This document shows positions 8,666 through 18,169 of a DNA stretch of 64,000 nucleotides, one piece after another. The stretch comes from Biostraticola tofi (GTDB lineage: Bacteria; Pseudomonadota; Gammaproteobacteria; Enterobacterales; Enterobacteriaceae). The DNA lies in the NCBI RefSeq assembly GCF_004343195.1, contig NZ_SMCR01000002.1, positions 424,390-488,389 on the forward strand. The letters run 5' to 3'. The notes beneath the pieces are model-generated. The model was not told the origin of the DNA and did not search any database. It worked only from the letters and a program-made list of their open reading frames with translations. The position numbers were made by a program, and so were the translations under genes. Within the stretch, counting starts at the first letter, position 1. Each line of letters opens with the position of its first letter.

Positions 8666-9643
8666 ATGCCTATTAGTCTGACCTACTGTGATCTCCCCAG
8701 CGAGATTTCGCTATGGCCGGGACTGCCGCTATCGTTAAGCGGTGATGAAGTCATGCCCCTTGATTACCGGGCCGGCCATACCGGTTGGTTATTATACGGC
8801 AAAACGCTCGATAAGTTGATGCTCGCTCGCTTCCAGCAGAAGCTGGGCGCGGCGATGGTGATTGTTTTCGCCTGGCATGTCGGCGAGTATCAGGTGATCC
8901 GCCTGGCCGGCTCCCTGACGCCACGCGCCACCAAACTGGCCCATGAGCTGTGCCTTGATGTGGCGCCGTTTGATAAAACGCCGCATTTACGCGCACCGGG
9001 CCTGCTTATCATGGATATGGACTCTACCGCCATCCAGATAGAGTGCATTGATGAAATCGCCAAACTGGCGGGCGTCGGCGAACAGGTGGCCGCCGTGACT
9101 GAACGGGCGATGCGCGGGGAGCTCGATTTCGCCCAAAGCCTGCGTTTTCGCGTGGCGACCCTCAAAGGAGCGGATGCGCAAATTCTGCGACAGGTGCGCG
9201 ACCAGCTGCCGCTGATGCCAGGCTTGACCGAGCTGGTGCGAAAACTGCAAAGCATGGGCTGGCAGGTGGCTATCGCTTCCGGCGGCTTTACTTACTATGC
9301 TGAATATCTGCGCGACAGACTGCGGCTGGCCTCCGTGGTGGCTAATGAGCTGGAGATCCGTGACGGCCGGCTGACCGGGGAGGTGGTCGGCCCTATCGTC
9401 GATGCCGCTTTTAAAGCCAATCAGCTCAAGGTCCTGACCAATAAGCTTGGCATACCACTTACCCAGACGGTTGCGATTGGCGACGGTGCCAATGATCTGT
9501 TGATGATACAATCGGCCGGGCTGGGCATCGCCTATCATGCCAAACCGAAGGTGAATGATCTGAGCAAGGTGACTATCCGTCATGCCGATCTGATGGGGGT
9601 GCTGTGCATCCTGACCGGCAATCTTAAAAACGAAGAGAGATAG
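8666..9643 (+). CDS. serB: Phosphoserine phosphatase
   Basis: SerB carries out the last step of L-serine synthesis. From ATG 8666 the protein has 325 aa (E. coli 322); an in-frame TTG sits directly before it and the ribosome binding site is AGGAG. The HAD motif I DMDSTAIQ, motif II (AIASGGFT), and motif IV (GDGANDL) are present. The residue after GDGANDL is Leu, giving LLMI instead of the usual LPMI. An N-terminal ACT-like region precedes the catalytic domain. It is probably cotranscribed with radA and nadR (gaps of 64 and 71 nt). Confidence 0.97.
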   Translation: MPISLTYCDLPSEISLWPGLPLSLSGDEVMPLDYRAGHTGWLLYGKTLDKLMLARFQQKLGAAMVIVFAWHVGEYQVIRLAGSLTPRATKLAHELCLDVAPFDKTPHLRAPGLLIMDMDSTAIQIECIDEIAKLAGVGEQVAAVTERAMRGELDFAQSLRFRVATLKGADAQILRQVRDQLPLMPGLTELVRKLQSMGWQVAIASGGFTYYAEYLRDRLRLASVVANELEIRDGRLTGEVVGPIVDAAFKANQLKVLTNKLGIPLTQTVAIGDGANDLLMIQSAGLGIAYHAKPKVNDLSKVTIRHADLMGVLCILTGNLKNEER

Positions 9644-9707
9644 GCCGCGGCTCGCCTGACTGCTGCGGCAGACGCCTTTCTAAACTAACTGAACTCCAGA
9701 GGTATTC

Positions 9708-11093
9708 GTGGCAAAAGCGGTAAAACGCGCCTTCGTCTGTAATGAATGCGGGGCGGATTATCCGCGCTGGCAAGGGCAGTGCAGCGCCTGCCAGGCGTGG
9801 AACACCATTACGGAGGTCCGGTTAGCGTCAAGCCCGGCCGAGGCGCGCAATGACCGGTTCAGCGGCTATGCCGGGGAAACCGGCGTCAGCAAGGTGCGCA
9901 GGCTATCTGATATCAGTCTGGAGGAAGTGCCGCGCTTCACTACCGGCTTCAAGGAATTTGACCGGGTGCTGGGCGGCGGGGTGGTGCCCGGCAGTGCTAT
10001 CCTCATCGGCGGCAGCCCCGGGGCCGGTAAAAGTACCCTGCTGCTGCAGACGCTGTGCAAGCTGTCTGAGCAGATGAAAACGCTGTATGTCACCGGCGAG
10101 GAGTCATTGCAGCAGGTTGCCATGCGTGCGCATCGGCTCGGTCTCCCGACCGGCGGACTTAATATGCTGTCTGAAACCAGCATTGAGCAAATCTGCCTGA
10201 TCGCCTCTGAAGAGAAACCCCGCCTGATGGTCATCGATTCCATCCAGGTGATGCACCTGTCCGATATCCAGTCGTCGCCGGGCAGTGTGGCCCAGGTGCG
10301 CGAATCTGCCGCCTGGCTGACCCGTTTTGCCAAAACCCAGGGGGTGGCGATCATCATGGTCGGCCACGTCACCAAAGACGGCGCGCTGGCCGGACCAAAA
10401 GTGCTGGAGCACTGCATCGATTGCTCTATCATGCTGGATGGCGACGGCGACTCGCGTTTTCGTACCTTACGCAGCCATAAGAACCGCTTCGGCGCCGTCA
10501 ATGAGCTGGGGGTGTTCGCCATGACGGAGCAGGGCTTGCGAGAGGTCAGCAACCCATCGGCCATTTTCCTCAGCCGTGGCGAAGAAATGACCCCCGGCAG
10601 CAGCGTGATGGTGGTCTGGGAAGGCACTCGACCGCTGCTGGTCGAGATTCAGGCGTTGGTCGATCACTCGATGATGTCCAATCCACGGCGTGTGGCGGTC
10701 GGACTGGAGCAGAATCGGCTAGCGATCCTGCTGGCGGTGCTGCACCGCCACGGCGGCCTTCAGATGGCCGATCAGGACGTGTTTGTCAATGTTGTTGGCG
10801 GTGTTAAGGTCAGTGAAACCAGCGCCGATCTGGCGTTGATGCTGGCAATGGTGTCGAGCCTGCGCGATCGGCCGTTGCCGCGCGATCTGGTGGTGTTTGG
10901 CGAGGTGGGGCTGGCCGGCGAAATACGCCCGGTGCCCAGTGGGCAGGAACGTATTACCGAAGCGGCAAAACACGGTTTTCGCCGCGCCATCGTACCTCAG
11001 GCCAATGTGCCGAAAAAACCTCAGGAGAATATGCAAATCTTCGGAGTGAAAAAGCTGTCCGATGCGCTGTCTATCCTGGAAGAACTGGATTAA
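9708..11093 (+). CDS. radA: DNA repair protein RadA
   Basis: RadA is a RecA-like ATPase that drives branch migration during recombination. The GTG start at 9708 gives AKAVKRAFVCNECG and 461 aa (E. coli 460). Order of domains: C4 zinc finger (CNEC...CSAC, residues 10-30), RecA-like core with Walker A GGSPGAGKST (about residue 97), the RadA-specific SHKNRFG motif (about residue 257), then a Lon-protease-like C-terminal domain (DVFVNVVGGVKVSETSADLAL). It follows serB as in E. coli. Confidence 0.97.
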   Translation: MAKAVKRAFVCNECGADYPRWQGQCSACQAWNTITEVRLASSPAEARNDRFSGYAGETGVSKVRRLSDISLEEVPRFTTGFKEFDRVLGGGVVPGSAILIGGSPGAGKSTLLLQTLCKLSEQMKTLYVTGEESLQQVAMRAHRLGLPTGGLNMLSETSIEQICLIASEEKPRLMVIDSIQVMHLSDIQSSPGSVAQVRESAAWLTRFAKTQGVAIIMVGHVTKDGALAGPKVLEHCIDCSIMLDGDGDSRFRTLRSHKNRFGAVNELGVFAMTEQGLREVSNPSAIFLSRGEEMTPGSSVMVVWEGTRPLLVEIQALVDHSMMSNPRRVAVGLEQNRLAILLAVLHRHGGLQMADQDVFVNVVGGVKVSETSADLALMLAMVSSLRDRPLPRDLVVFGEVGLAGEIRPVPSGQERITEAAKHGFRRAIVPQANVPKKPQENMQIFGVKKLSDALSILEELD

Positions 11094-11164
11094 GCGCGGC
11101 ATTGCCTGGCTGGCCCGGCGGCCACGGATTAACCCTTATTAAGCTTTAAACCTGCGGGAGGGGT

Positions 11165-12394
11165 ATGTCGTCATTCGATTATCTCAAGAGTGCGATAAAA
11201 CAACAGGGATGTACGCTGCAACAGGTCGCTCAGGCCTGCGGCATGACCAAGGGCTACCTGAGTCAGTTGCTCAATGCCAAGATAAAAAGCCCCAGCGCCC
11301 AGAAGCTTGAGGCGATTCATCGTTTTCTGAACCTGGATTTCCCGCGCCGGCCGAAGAAAACCGGGGTGGTATTCGGTAAATTCTATCCGCTGCACACCGG
11401 GCATATTTATCTTATCCAGCGTGCCTGCAGCCAGGTGGATGAGCTGCATGTCGTGCTCAACTACGATGAGCTGCGTGACAGGAAACTGTTTGAAGACAGC
11501 GCCATGTCTGGGCAGCCAACGGTGAGCGATCGCCTGCGCTGGCTGCTGCAGACCTTCAAATACCAGAAGAATATCCGCATTCACGCCTTTAACGAGCAAG
11601 GCATGGAGCCCTATCCCCATGGTTGGGACGTCTGGAGCCAGGGGGTAAAGTCATTCATGGCAGAAAAGGGCATCGAGCCTGACCTTATCTACTCAAGCGA
11701 GGCCCAGGATGTTGCTCTGTACCGTGAACACCTAGGCATCGAAACGCTGCTGGTGGATCCGGACCGTTCATTCATGGCGATAAGCGGCGAGCAGATCCGT
11801 CAGAATCCGTTCCACTACTGGGACTATATCCCCACCGAGGTGAAACCGTTTTTTGTCCGTACCGTGGCGCTTATCGGCGGCGAATCCAGCGGTAAATCCA
11901 CCATGGTCAACAAGCTGGCCAATATCTTCAATACGACCAGCGCGTGGGAATACGGCCGTGAATATGTGTTCTCACATCTGGGCGGCGATGAAATGGCCTT
12001 GCAGTATTCAGACTATGACAAAATCGCCCTGGGTCAGGCGCAATATATTGATTTCGCGGTAAAATATGCCAATAAAGTGGCATTTATCGACACTGATTTC
12101 GTCACCAGCCAGGCATTTTGCATAAAATACCATGGGCGGGAACATGCCTTTGTACAGGCGATGATCGATGAATACCGCTTTGATCTGGTCATCCTGCTCA
12201 AGAATAACACGCCCTGGGTGGCCGATGGCCTGCGCAGCCTGGGTGCGCCGGGGGATCGCAATGATTTTCAACAACTGCTCGAATCCTTGCTGATCAAAAA
12301 TGATATTCCGTATGTGCGTATCGACGTGGCGGACTACGACCAGCGTTTCCTGCAGTCAATCGAGCTGGTGCGCGATCTGCTGGGTGAGCGTTAG
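11165..12394 (+). CDS. nadR: NadR: NAD regulator, NMN adenylyltransferase and ribosylnicotinamide kinase
   Basis: The 409-aa protein (E. coli 410) has three parts. An N-terminal helix-turn-helix (about residues 5-60, LQQVAQACGMTKGYLSQLL) represses NAD synthesis genes. The central nucleotidyltransferase domain carries GKFYPLHTGH (about residue 72). The C-terminal ribosylnicotinamide kinase domain carries the P-loop GGESSGKS (about residue 238). It senses NAD and salvages nicotinamide riboside. GGGAGG precedes the ATG. It ends the serB-radA-nadR block. Confidence 0.97.
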   Translation: MSSFDYLKSAIKQQGCTLQQVAQACGMTKGYLSQLLNAKIKSPSAQKLEAIHRFLNLDFPRRPKKTGVVFGKFYPLHTGHIYLIQRACSQVDELHVVLNYDELRDRKLFEDSAMSGQPTVSDRLRWLLQTFKYQKNIRIHAFNEQGMEPYPHGWDVWSQGVKSFMAEKGIEPDLIYSSEAQDVALYREHLGIETLLVDPDRSFMAISGEQIRQNPFHYWDYIPTEVKPFFVRTVALIGGESSGKSTMVNKLANIFNTTSAWEYGREYVFSHLGGDEMALQYSDYDKIALGQAQYIDFAVKYANKVAFIDTDFVTSQAFCIKYHGREHAFVQAMIDEYRFDLVILLKNNTPWVADGLRSLGAPGDRNDFQQLLESLLIKNDIPYVRIDVADYDQRFLQSIELVRDLLGER

Positions 12395-12439
12395 TACGAG
12401 CCACTGCCGGCGGCTAAATTAACCGCCTGCGACCGGTGG

Positions 12440-12472
12440 GCCGGGTCTGAAATGATTGCTCTCAGACCTGGC
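12440..12472. terminator. Bidirectional terminator between nadR and ettA
   Basis: GCCGGGTCTGA (12440-12450) pairs with TCAGACCTGGC (12462-12472) with one G.T wobble. It separates the convergent nadR and ettA. T-runs are weak on both sides. Confidence 0.55.
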
Positions 12473-12489
12473 CGGCAGGTTACTCGGCG

Positions 12490-14154
12490 TTACGATATCT
12501 TTTTATATTTGATTCGGTGAGGCTGTAGGGCTTCAGCACCCAGCGTTTTCTTTTTCCACTCTTCGTATTCGGTGAAGTTGCCTTCAAAGAATTCGATTTT
12601 GCCTTCATCCTGATAGTCGATAATGTGGGTAGCGATACGGTCCAGGAACCAGCGGTCATGGGAGATGACCATGGCGCAGCCCGGGAACTCCAGCAGGGCG
12701 TTTTCCAGCGCGCGCAGTGTTTCCACGTCCAGATCGTTGGTCGGTTCATCGAGCAGCAGCATATTGCCGCCAACCTGCAGCAGCTTGGCCAGATGGACAC
12801 GACCTCGTTCGCCACCGGACAGTTCGCCGATACGCTTGCCTTGATCGACCCCTTTGAAGTTGAAACGCCCGACATAAGCGCGGCTCGGTAATTCAAATGA
12901 GCCAATGCGCATGATGTCCTGGCCGCCGGAAATCTCTTCCCACACCGTTTTGCTGTTGTCCATGTTATCGCGGAACTGATCGACCGATGCCAGTTGGACG
13001 GTATCCCCCAGGCTGATACTGCCGCTGTCGGGCTGCTCCTTATCCGACAGCAGGCGGAACAGCGTCGACTTACCGGCGCCGTTGGGACCGATGATGCCGA
13101 CGATGGCGCCTTTCGGCACCGCGAAAGTCAGATCTTCAATCAACACGCGATCGCCATATGACTTACGCAGGCCGTTGACCTCCAGCACTTTATCGCCAAG
13201 ACGGGCGCCGGGCGGAATAAACAGCTCACTGGTCTCGTTACGTTTCTGATATTCGACGCTGTTGAGTTCCTCGAAGCGCGCCAGACGGGCCTTGCCTTTT
13301 GATTGACGGCCTTTGGCATTGCTGCGTACCCACTCCAGCTCTTTCTGGATCGATTTGCGACGCGCCGCTTCAGAGGAGGCTTCCTGGGAAAGACGCTGGT
13401 CTTTCTGCTCAAGCCAGGAAGAGTAGTTGCCTTCCCAGGGAATGCCTTCACCGCGGTCAAGCTCGAGGATCCAGCCGGCAACGTTGTCCAGGAAGTAGCG
13501 GTCATGGGTAATAGCGACCACGGTACCTTCATAGTCGTGCAGGAAGCGCTCCAGCCAGGCGACGGATTCGGCGTCAAGGTGGTTGGTCGGTTCATCAAGC
13601 AGCAGCATATCGGGTTTTTCAAGCAGCAGGCGGCAAATCGCCACCCGCCGGCGTTCACCACCGGACAACGTGGCGATTTTGGCATCCCAAGGCGGCAGGC
13701 GCAGGGCATCGGCAGCCCGCTCAAGCTGGTTATCCAGATTATGTCCGTCCTGGGCCTGGATAACGGCTTCAAGCTCGCCCTGTTCTTTCGCCAGCTTGTC
13801 AAAATCGGCGTCAGCTTCGGCATAGGCGGCATACACTTCATCCAGGCGGGTCAACGCCTGTTTGACCTCGGACACGGCCTCTTCGATTGACTCACGCACC
13901 GTTTGTTCAAGATTCAGCTGCGGTTCCTGCGGCAGATAACCGATTTTGAGGCCGGCCTGCGGACGGGCTTCACCTTCAATGTCGGTGTCAATGCCGGCCA
14001 TGATGCGCAGCAGCGTAGATTTACCGGAACCATTCAGGCCCAGAACGCCGATTTTGGCTCCCGGGAAAAAACTCAGGGAGATATCTTTCAGAATATGGCG
14101 TTTCGGCGGAACGATTTTGCCGACGCGATGCATGGTATAGACGTATTGAGCCAC
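12490..14154 (-). CDS. ettA: Energy-dependent translational throttle protein EttA (ABC-F)
   Basis: This 554-aa ABC-F ATPase (E. coli EttA 555 aa) binds the ribosomal E site and gates entry into elongation according to ATP/ADP. It has two ABC domains with Walker A motifs GLNGSGKST and GPNGAGKST, signature motifs LSGGERRR and LSGGERGR, and Walker B LLLDEPTNHLD and LLLDEPTNDLD. Between them lies the P-site tRNA interaction linker region (WLEQKDQRLSQEAS through KARLARFEELN). Soluble, no membrane domain. It is divergent from slt, as in E. coli. Confidence 0.97.
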   Translation of the reverse strand: MAQYVYTMHRVGKIVPPKRHILKDISLSFFPGAKIGVLGLNGSGKSTLLRIMAGIDTDIEGEARPQAGLKIGYLPQEPQLNLEQTVRESIEEAVSEVKQALTRLDEVYAAYAEADADFDKLAKEQGELEAVIQAQDGHNLDNQLERAADALRLPPWDAKIATLSGGERRRVAICRLLLEKPDMLLLDEPTNHLDAESVAWLERFLHDYEGTVVAITHDRYFLDNVAGWILELDRGEGIPWEGNYSSWLEQKDQRLSQEASSEAARRKSIQKELEWVRSNAKGRQSKGKARLARFEELNSVEYQKRNETSELFIPPGARLGDKVLEVNGLRKSYGDRVLIEDLTFAVPKGAIVGIIGPNGAGKSTLFRLLSDKEQPDSGSISLGDTVQLASVDQFRDNMDNSKTVWEEISGGQDIMRIGSFELPSRAYVGRFNFKGVDQGKRIGELSGGERGRVHLAKLLQVGGNMLLLDEPTNDLDVETLRALENALLEFPGCAMVISHDRWFLDRIATHIIDYQDEGKIEFFEGNFTEYEEWKKKTLGAEALQPHRIKYKKIS

Positions 14155-14572
14155 GTTGGAAAGAGCCTCTTTTTATTTCTGTTTTAGGTATGCCCCGCCC
14201 GAAACGGGGCATGCAAAGGGTGCGCCGGGGTAAGCCAAGACATGCTCTCGCTGGCACCTCGGGTTCTGTCCGGTTTATTGATATGCAGTTTAGCGGTTTT
14301 CGTCGCGTTATCACAGCCTGAGCATCCAGCCGGCGATGTCGGCAGATAAATCTGCGGCATTACCCGCAGCCGGTGCGGCACTAATAAGCTGTTTACACAT
14401 TAATTATCATTAAAAATGAAAATATAGGTAATAGTTAATACAATCGATGGCATACATCAGGCCCCACGGCTAGCATGGTCAGAGTAAACCTGAACCCAAT
14501 GGCAGGGGCATACCGGTCAGTGCCTGTAAATATCGCACCGATAAGAAAGACATACGCTGAGGATTGGTTTTG
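14155..14572. other. Divergent ettA-slt intergenic region
   Basis: These 418 bp contain no gene. They should hold the promoters of ettA (leftward) and slt (rightward). The slt-proximal part (14390-14460) is strongly AT-rich. A clear hairpin near ettA is listed separately. Confidence 0.5.
14190..14212 (-). promoter_or_regulatory. Leader hairpin upstream of ettA
   Basis: ATGCCCCG (14190-14197) pairs with CGGGGCAT (14205-14212) around a 7-nt loop. On the minus strand it lies about 36 nt before the ettA start codon, with an A/U-rich stretch between. It could terminate a short upstream transcript or structure the ettA leader. Confidence 0.45.
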
Positions 14573-16504
14573 ATGATAGTCAAGGTGGACAAACGGCGAT
14601 TTCTGGCGGCAACGGCCTGCCTGATAGTGATGGCTGGATCTGCGAAGGCAGACTCGATAGAGGCACAGCGTCAGCGCTATCTCCAGGTAAAACAGGCCTG
14701 GGACAATAACCAGATGGAGGTGGTCAATCAATTGATGCCCTCTCTGGGCGACTACCCGCTCTATCCCTATCTTGAATACCGGGCTTTGTCCGCAGATCTC
14801 GGTCAGGCCGATATAGGACAGATCAAGGCGTTTACCGCCGCTCATCCCACGCTGCCGCCGGCACGTTCGCTGCCGGCAAGGTTTATCAACGAGCTGGCCA
14901 GGCGTCAAGACTGGCAAAGTTTGCTGGTCTTCAGCCCGGAACCGCCCAAACCGATGGCCGCTCGCTGTAACTATTATTACGCTCAATGGGCAACCGGCAA
15001 TCAACAGGTCGCCTGGGAAGGGGCCAGGAACCTGTGGCTCAATGGTCACTCATTGCCTGAAAGCTGCAATAAACTGTTTGGTGTCTGGGATCAGGCCGGC
15101 GAACGTAGTCCGCTGGCGACCCTTGAGCGCATTCGTCTGGCAATGAAAGAGGGCAATACCAGCCTGGTAAACTATTTGTCCAAGCAGTTACCCAATGAGT
15201 ACCAGACCATGGGTAATGCGCTGGCGGCACTGCAGGATAACCCGGCGATGGTGGAAGGCTTCGCCAGAAGCGTCGGGCCGACAGATCTGACGCGTGACGC
15301 CACCGGCATGGCGCTGGCAAGGCTGGCGCGGCAGAACGTCGAAAATGCCCGCGACATGATTCCCACTCTGGCCAGACTGCAGAAAATGAGCCCGGACCAG
15401 CGCCTGGCCATGGACGAAAGCGTTGCCTGGCAATTGATGGGGCCCGACGCGACTGCTGAACAGATCAGGTGGCGTGATGCTGTTATTTTACGCGGACATT
15501 CAACGGCGCTGCTGGAGCGGCGGATACGCTCTTCGCTGGGGCAGGGCGATATGGGCGCTGTTCAGGCCTGGCTTGATCGCCTGCCTGACGATGCGCGTCA
15601 GAAAGATGAATGGCGCTATTGGCGCGCTGCGCTGATGATCGACAATGGCCGCAAATCGCAGGGTGAACCGATATTACGTGAGTTGATGAAAGAGCGTGGT
15701 TTCTATCCGATGGTGGCGGCGCAAAAGCTGGGCGTCAGTTATCCGATCAATGTGGCCCAGGCGGTGAAACCCAGCCCCAGCCTGGGCAAAAGTCCCGAGA
15801 TAGCCCGAGTCCGGGAATTGATGTACTGGAATATGGATAACCTGGCGCGCAGTGAATGGAGCGGACTGATTCTGAGCCGCAGCAAGCCTGAGCAGGAAGC
15901 GTTGGCCCGTTATGCTTTTGAGCAGAAGTGGCCGGACCTGAGCGTGCAGGCAACCATCAGCGGTAAGCTGTGGGACCATTTGGAAGAACGCTTCCCTTTG
16001 GCCTGGCATCGTGAATTCCGCCAGGCAACCGACGAGAAAGGCATTTCCCAAAGCTACGCCATGGCGATAGCCCGCCAGGAAAGCGCCTGGAATCCCAAGG
16101 TACGGTCCCCGGTAGGCGCCGCCGGCCTGATGCAGCTGATGCCGGCGACTGCCCAGCAAACGGCGCAAATGTTCGGCGTGAGTAACTACAGCAATTCCAG
16201 CCAGTTGCTGGATCCGCAGACCAACATTACTCTCGGGACCGCTTACCTGGAATATGTGTATCAGATGTTCGGCCGTAACCGCATCCTGTCAAGCGTTGCC
16301 TATAACGCCGGCCCTGGCCGGGTGAATACCTGGCTTGGCAACAGTGCCGGACGCATTGACGCAGTCGCGTTTATCGAAAGCATCCCGTTCTCAGAGACCC
16401 GGGGCTACGTTAAAAATGTGCTGGCCTATGATGTGTTCTATCGCTATTTCCTGCGCCAGCCGGCCAAGGTGCTGACCGATGCTGAATGGCAACGGCGTTA
16501 CTGA
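14573..16504 (+). CDS. slt: Soluble lytic murein transglycosylase Slt70
   Basis: Slt cleaves the MurNAc-GlcNAc bond of peptidoglycan with formation of 1,6-anhydroMurNAc in the periplasm. ATG 14573 gives 643 aa (E. coli 645) with a signal peptide of about 26 residues ending SAKA|DS; in-frame TTG codons just upstream are less likely. The long alpha-helical U and L domains precede the C-terminal SLT domain, which shows ARQESAWNPKVRSPVGAAG with the catalytic Glu and AYNAGPGRVNTWL. It lies just upstream of trpR as in E. coli. Confidence 0.97.
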   Translation: MIVKVDKRRFLAATACLIVMAGSAKADSIEAQRQRYLQVKQAWDNNQMEVVNQLMPSLGDYPLYPYLEYRALSADLGQADIGQIKAFTAAHPTLPPARSLPARFINELARRQDWQSLLVFSPEPPKPMAARCNYYYAQWATGNQQVAWEGARNLWLNGHSLPESCNKLFGVWDQAGERSPLATLERIRLAMKEGNTSLVNYLSKQLPNEYQTMGNALAALQDNPAMVEGFARSVGPTDLTRDATGMALARLARQNVENARDMIPTLARLQKMSPDQRLAMDESVAWQLMGPDATAEQIRWRDAVILRGHSTALLERRIRSSLGQGDMGAVQAWLDRLPDDARQKDEWRYWRAALMIDNGRKSQGEPILRELMKERGFYPMVAAQKLGVSYPINVAQAVKPSPSLGKSPEIARVRELMYWNMDNLARSEWSGLILSRSKPEQEALARYAFEQKWPDLSVQATISGKLWDHLEERFPLAWHREFRQATDEKGISQSYAMAIARQESAWNPKVRSPVGAAGLMQLMPATAQQTAQMFGVSNYSNSSQLLDPQTNITLGTAYLEYVYQMFGRNRILSSVAYNAGPGRVNTWLGNSAGRIDAVAFIESIPFSETRGYVKNVLAYDVFYRYFLRQPAKVLTDAEWQRRY

Positions 16505-16528
16505 GCCGCGGAAAATGTGTTAAACTGC

Positions 16529-16548
16529 CGTACTAGTTTGATGGTATG
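16529..16548 (+). promoter_or_regulatory. Probable TrpR operator at the trpR promoter
   Basis: CGTACTAGTTTGATGGTATG resembles the Trp operator with the strong half-site GTACTAGT and a weaker second half (ATGGTAT). It lies 12 nt before the trpR start. TAAACT at 16521-16526 may be the -10. Autorepression of trpR is known in E. coli. Confidence 0.5.
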
Positions 16549-16559
16549 GCAGTTTATCA

Positions 16560-16916
16560 ATGACCAATTCACTCTCACCGTCCGATGTAAATCCCAGCGA
16601 CCGCGCCGAGAGCGATCTGGCCTGGGATCAGTTTGTCGCGCTGCTCGGCCAAGCCTATACAGACCGGCAGCACGGCCCACTGCTCGAATTGATGCTTACC
16701 GCCGATGAGCGAGAGGCGCTAGGCACTCGCATCCACATTATTCAGGCTTTACTGAAAGGTGAAATGAGCCAGCGGGAATTAAAAAACGCGCTGGGGACCG
16801 GGATTGCGACAATCACCCGAGGCTCGAACAGCCTGAAAACCGCCTCTCCTCAGTTGCGGCAATGGCTTGAACAGCAACTGCTTGATTCAGCAAAAAACAG
16901 CGGCCTGGCACCCTAG
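16560..16916 (+). CDS. trpR: Trp operon repressor
   Basis: TrpR is a dimeric L-tryptophan-activated repressor. This version has 118 aa, about ten more than E. coli (108), the excess being in a Ser-rich N-terminus and a short C-terminal tail. The conserved core [16 protein letters not shown], the DNA-reading helix [13 protein letters not shown] and [13 protein letters not shown] are intact. It begins 55 nt after slt and carries an operator-like site in its own promoter. Confidence 0.96.
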   Translation: MTNSLSPSDVNPSDRAESDLAWDQFVALLGQAYTDRQHGPLLELMLTADEREALGTRIHIIQALLKGEMSQRELKNALGTGIATITRGSNSLKTASPQLRQWLEQQLLDSAKNSGLAP

Positions 16917-16934
16917 GCTTTTCCGGCCTTGCTT

Positions 16935-17471
16935 TCAGGCGCCGTTGCGCCTCGGAGTCTGGTAAATGGCGTTGCAAAAGGGGACCAGTGCCAGACAAAG
17001 CGCCTGGTGGTAGACGCTGGTGCGGGTCAGTATGCCGGCAGTGAATACCCCAATGGCGCCGCCTTGGTGCTTAATGTTGTCAATCCCGGTTAATCTTGCC
17101 ATTTCATGACCTAATTCGCGGCCCTGGGCGATACCTTGTAATATACTGTCTGGTAACATCAAACTGGCAGAGCGCGATTCTCCCCGTAAATGGGTATTCT
17201 CGACAACCATCCAGGCAAAGGTCATGTTGCCTTCGACACCGGCCTCCACGCCGACCCAGAAATCAGCTTCGGGGCATACCTGCCGGGCCGCCATGACCCG
17301 GTTGCGGGCACCGCTGCGCGTCTGGTGGTCGCCCAGCGGCTGGGACGGAACGCCGCTATCGACGTCGATGCCTTCAAGCCGACAGCTGTCCGGGCCGAAA
17401 GTATCGTTAAAGGCTTGCCTGATGGCGTCTATCTTTGCCGGATTGGTAGTTGCAGCTATTACATGATACAT
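16935..17471 (-). CDS. yjjX: Inosine/xanthosine triphosphatase YjjX
   Basis: YjjX removes non-canonical ITP/XTP. The ATG at 17471 gives [17 protein letters not shown] and 178 aa (E. coli about 170); an upstream in-frame ATG at 17603 would overlap gpmB and is rejected. Family motifs [35 protein letters not shown] and [20 protein letters not shown] are present. It lies between trpR and gpmB, antiparallel to both, the same arrangement as in E. coli. Confidence 0.96.
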   Translation of the reverse strand: MYHVIAATTNPAKIDAIRQAFNDTFGPDSCRLEGIDVDSGVPSQPLGDHQTRSGARNRVMAARQVCPEADFWVGVEAGVEGNMTFAWMVVENTHLRGESRSASLMLPDSILQGIAQGRELGHEMARLTGIDNIKHQGGAIGVFTAGILTRTSVYHQALCLALVPFCNAIYQTPRRNGA

Positions 17472-17521
17472 AACGTATTCATTACTCCAGTCATTTTCAC
17501 GCAGTATAACGGAAAACCAAC

Positions 17522-18169
17522 ATGTTACAGGTCTATCTTGTTCGCCATGGCGAGACAGAGTGGAATGCACTTCGTCGCATTCAGGGGCAAACCGACAGTG
17601 CATTGACCGCTAAAGGTGAACGTCAGGCGCAACAGGTCGCGGATCGTGTTAAATCCATAGGTATTACCCATGTTATCAGCAGCGACCTCGGCCGTACACG
17701 ACAGACCGCCGGATTTATCGCTGATGCCTGCGGCTGCGAGCTAACGCTCGACCCCCGATTGCGTGAGCTGAGCATGGGCGTGCTGGAAATGCGCGACATT
17801 GCGACCCTGACCCGCCAGGAAGAACAGTGGCGCAAGCAGCTGGTGGACGGCACGCCGGAAGGGCGCATCCCTGAAGGCGAGTCGATGACCGAGCTTGCCG
17901 CACGGATGCAGGCGGCACTGGATGACTGCCGCAACCTCCCTGATGGCAGCCGGCCGCTGCTGGTCAGCCACGGTATGGCGCTGGGCTGCCTTATCAGCAC
18001 CGTGCTGGGATTGCCTGCCTATGCGGAACGTCGTCTGCGCTTGCGCAACTGTTCACTGTCGCGCATGGATTATCAGGAAAGTCCTTGGCTGGCGTCAGGC
18101 TGGGTGGTGGAAACCGCAGGCGATACCTCACACCTGGATATGCCCGCTCTGGACGAACTCCAGCGCTAA
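17522..18169 (+). CDS. gpmB: Histidine phosphatase-family protein GpmB (YtjC)
   Basis: The protein has 215 aa, as in E. coli. The catalytic phospho-histidine motif [10 protein letters not shown] (residues 6-15), the Arg-bearing [21 protein letters not shown] and the second histidine motif LVSHGMALG are present. It is annotated as a phosphoglycerate mutase homologue, though broad phosphatase activity is equally possible. The ribosome binding site is weak (GGAAAA). Its stop overlaps that of convergent rob by 4 nt. Confidence 0.95.
   Translation: MLQVYLVRHGETEWNALRRIQGQTDSALTAKGERQAQQVADRVKSIGITHVISSDLGRTRQTAGFIADACGCELTLDPRLRELSMGVLEMRDIATLTRQEEQWRKQLVDGTPEGRIPEGESMTELAARMQAALDDCRNLPDGSRPLLVSHGMALGCLISTVLGLPAYAERRLRLRNCSLSRMDYQESPWLASGWVVETAGDTSHLDMPALDELQR

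Noticed and set aside
9000-9030. SerB LLMI instead of LPMI as evidence of inactivation
   Set aside because: All catalytic HAD residues are present and the change (near 9498-9508) is outside the catalytic Asp/Lys set, so it is recorded as a variant only.
17472-17603. N-terminal extension of yjjX to the upstream ATG at 17603
   Set aside because: It would overlap the 5' part of gpmB and the extra 44 residues have no counterpart in the family.
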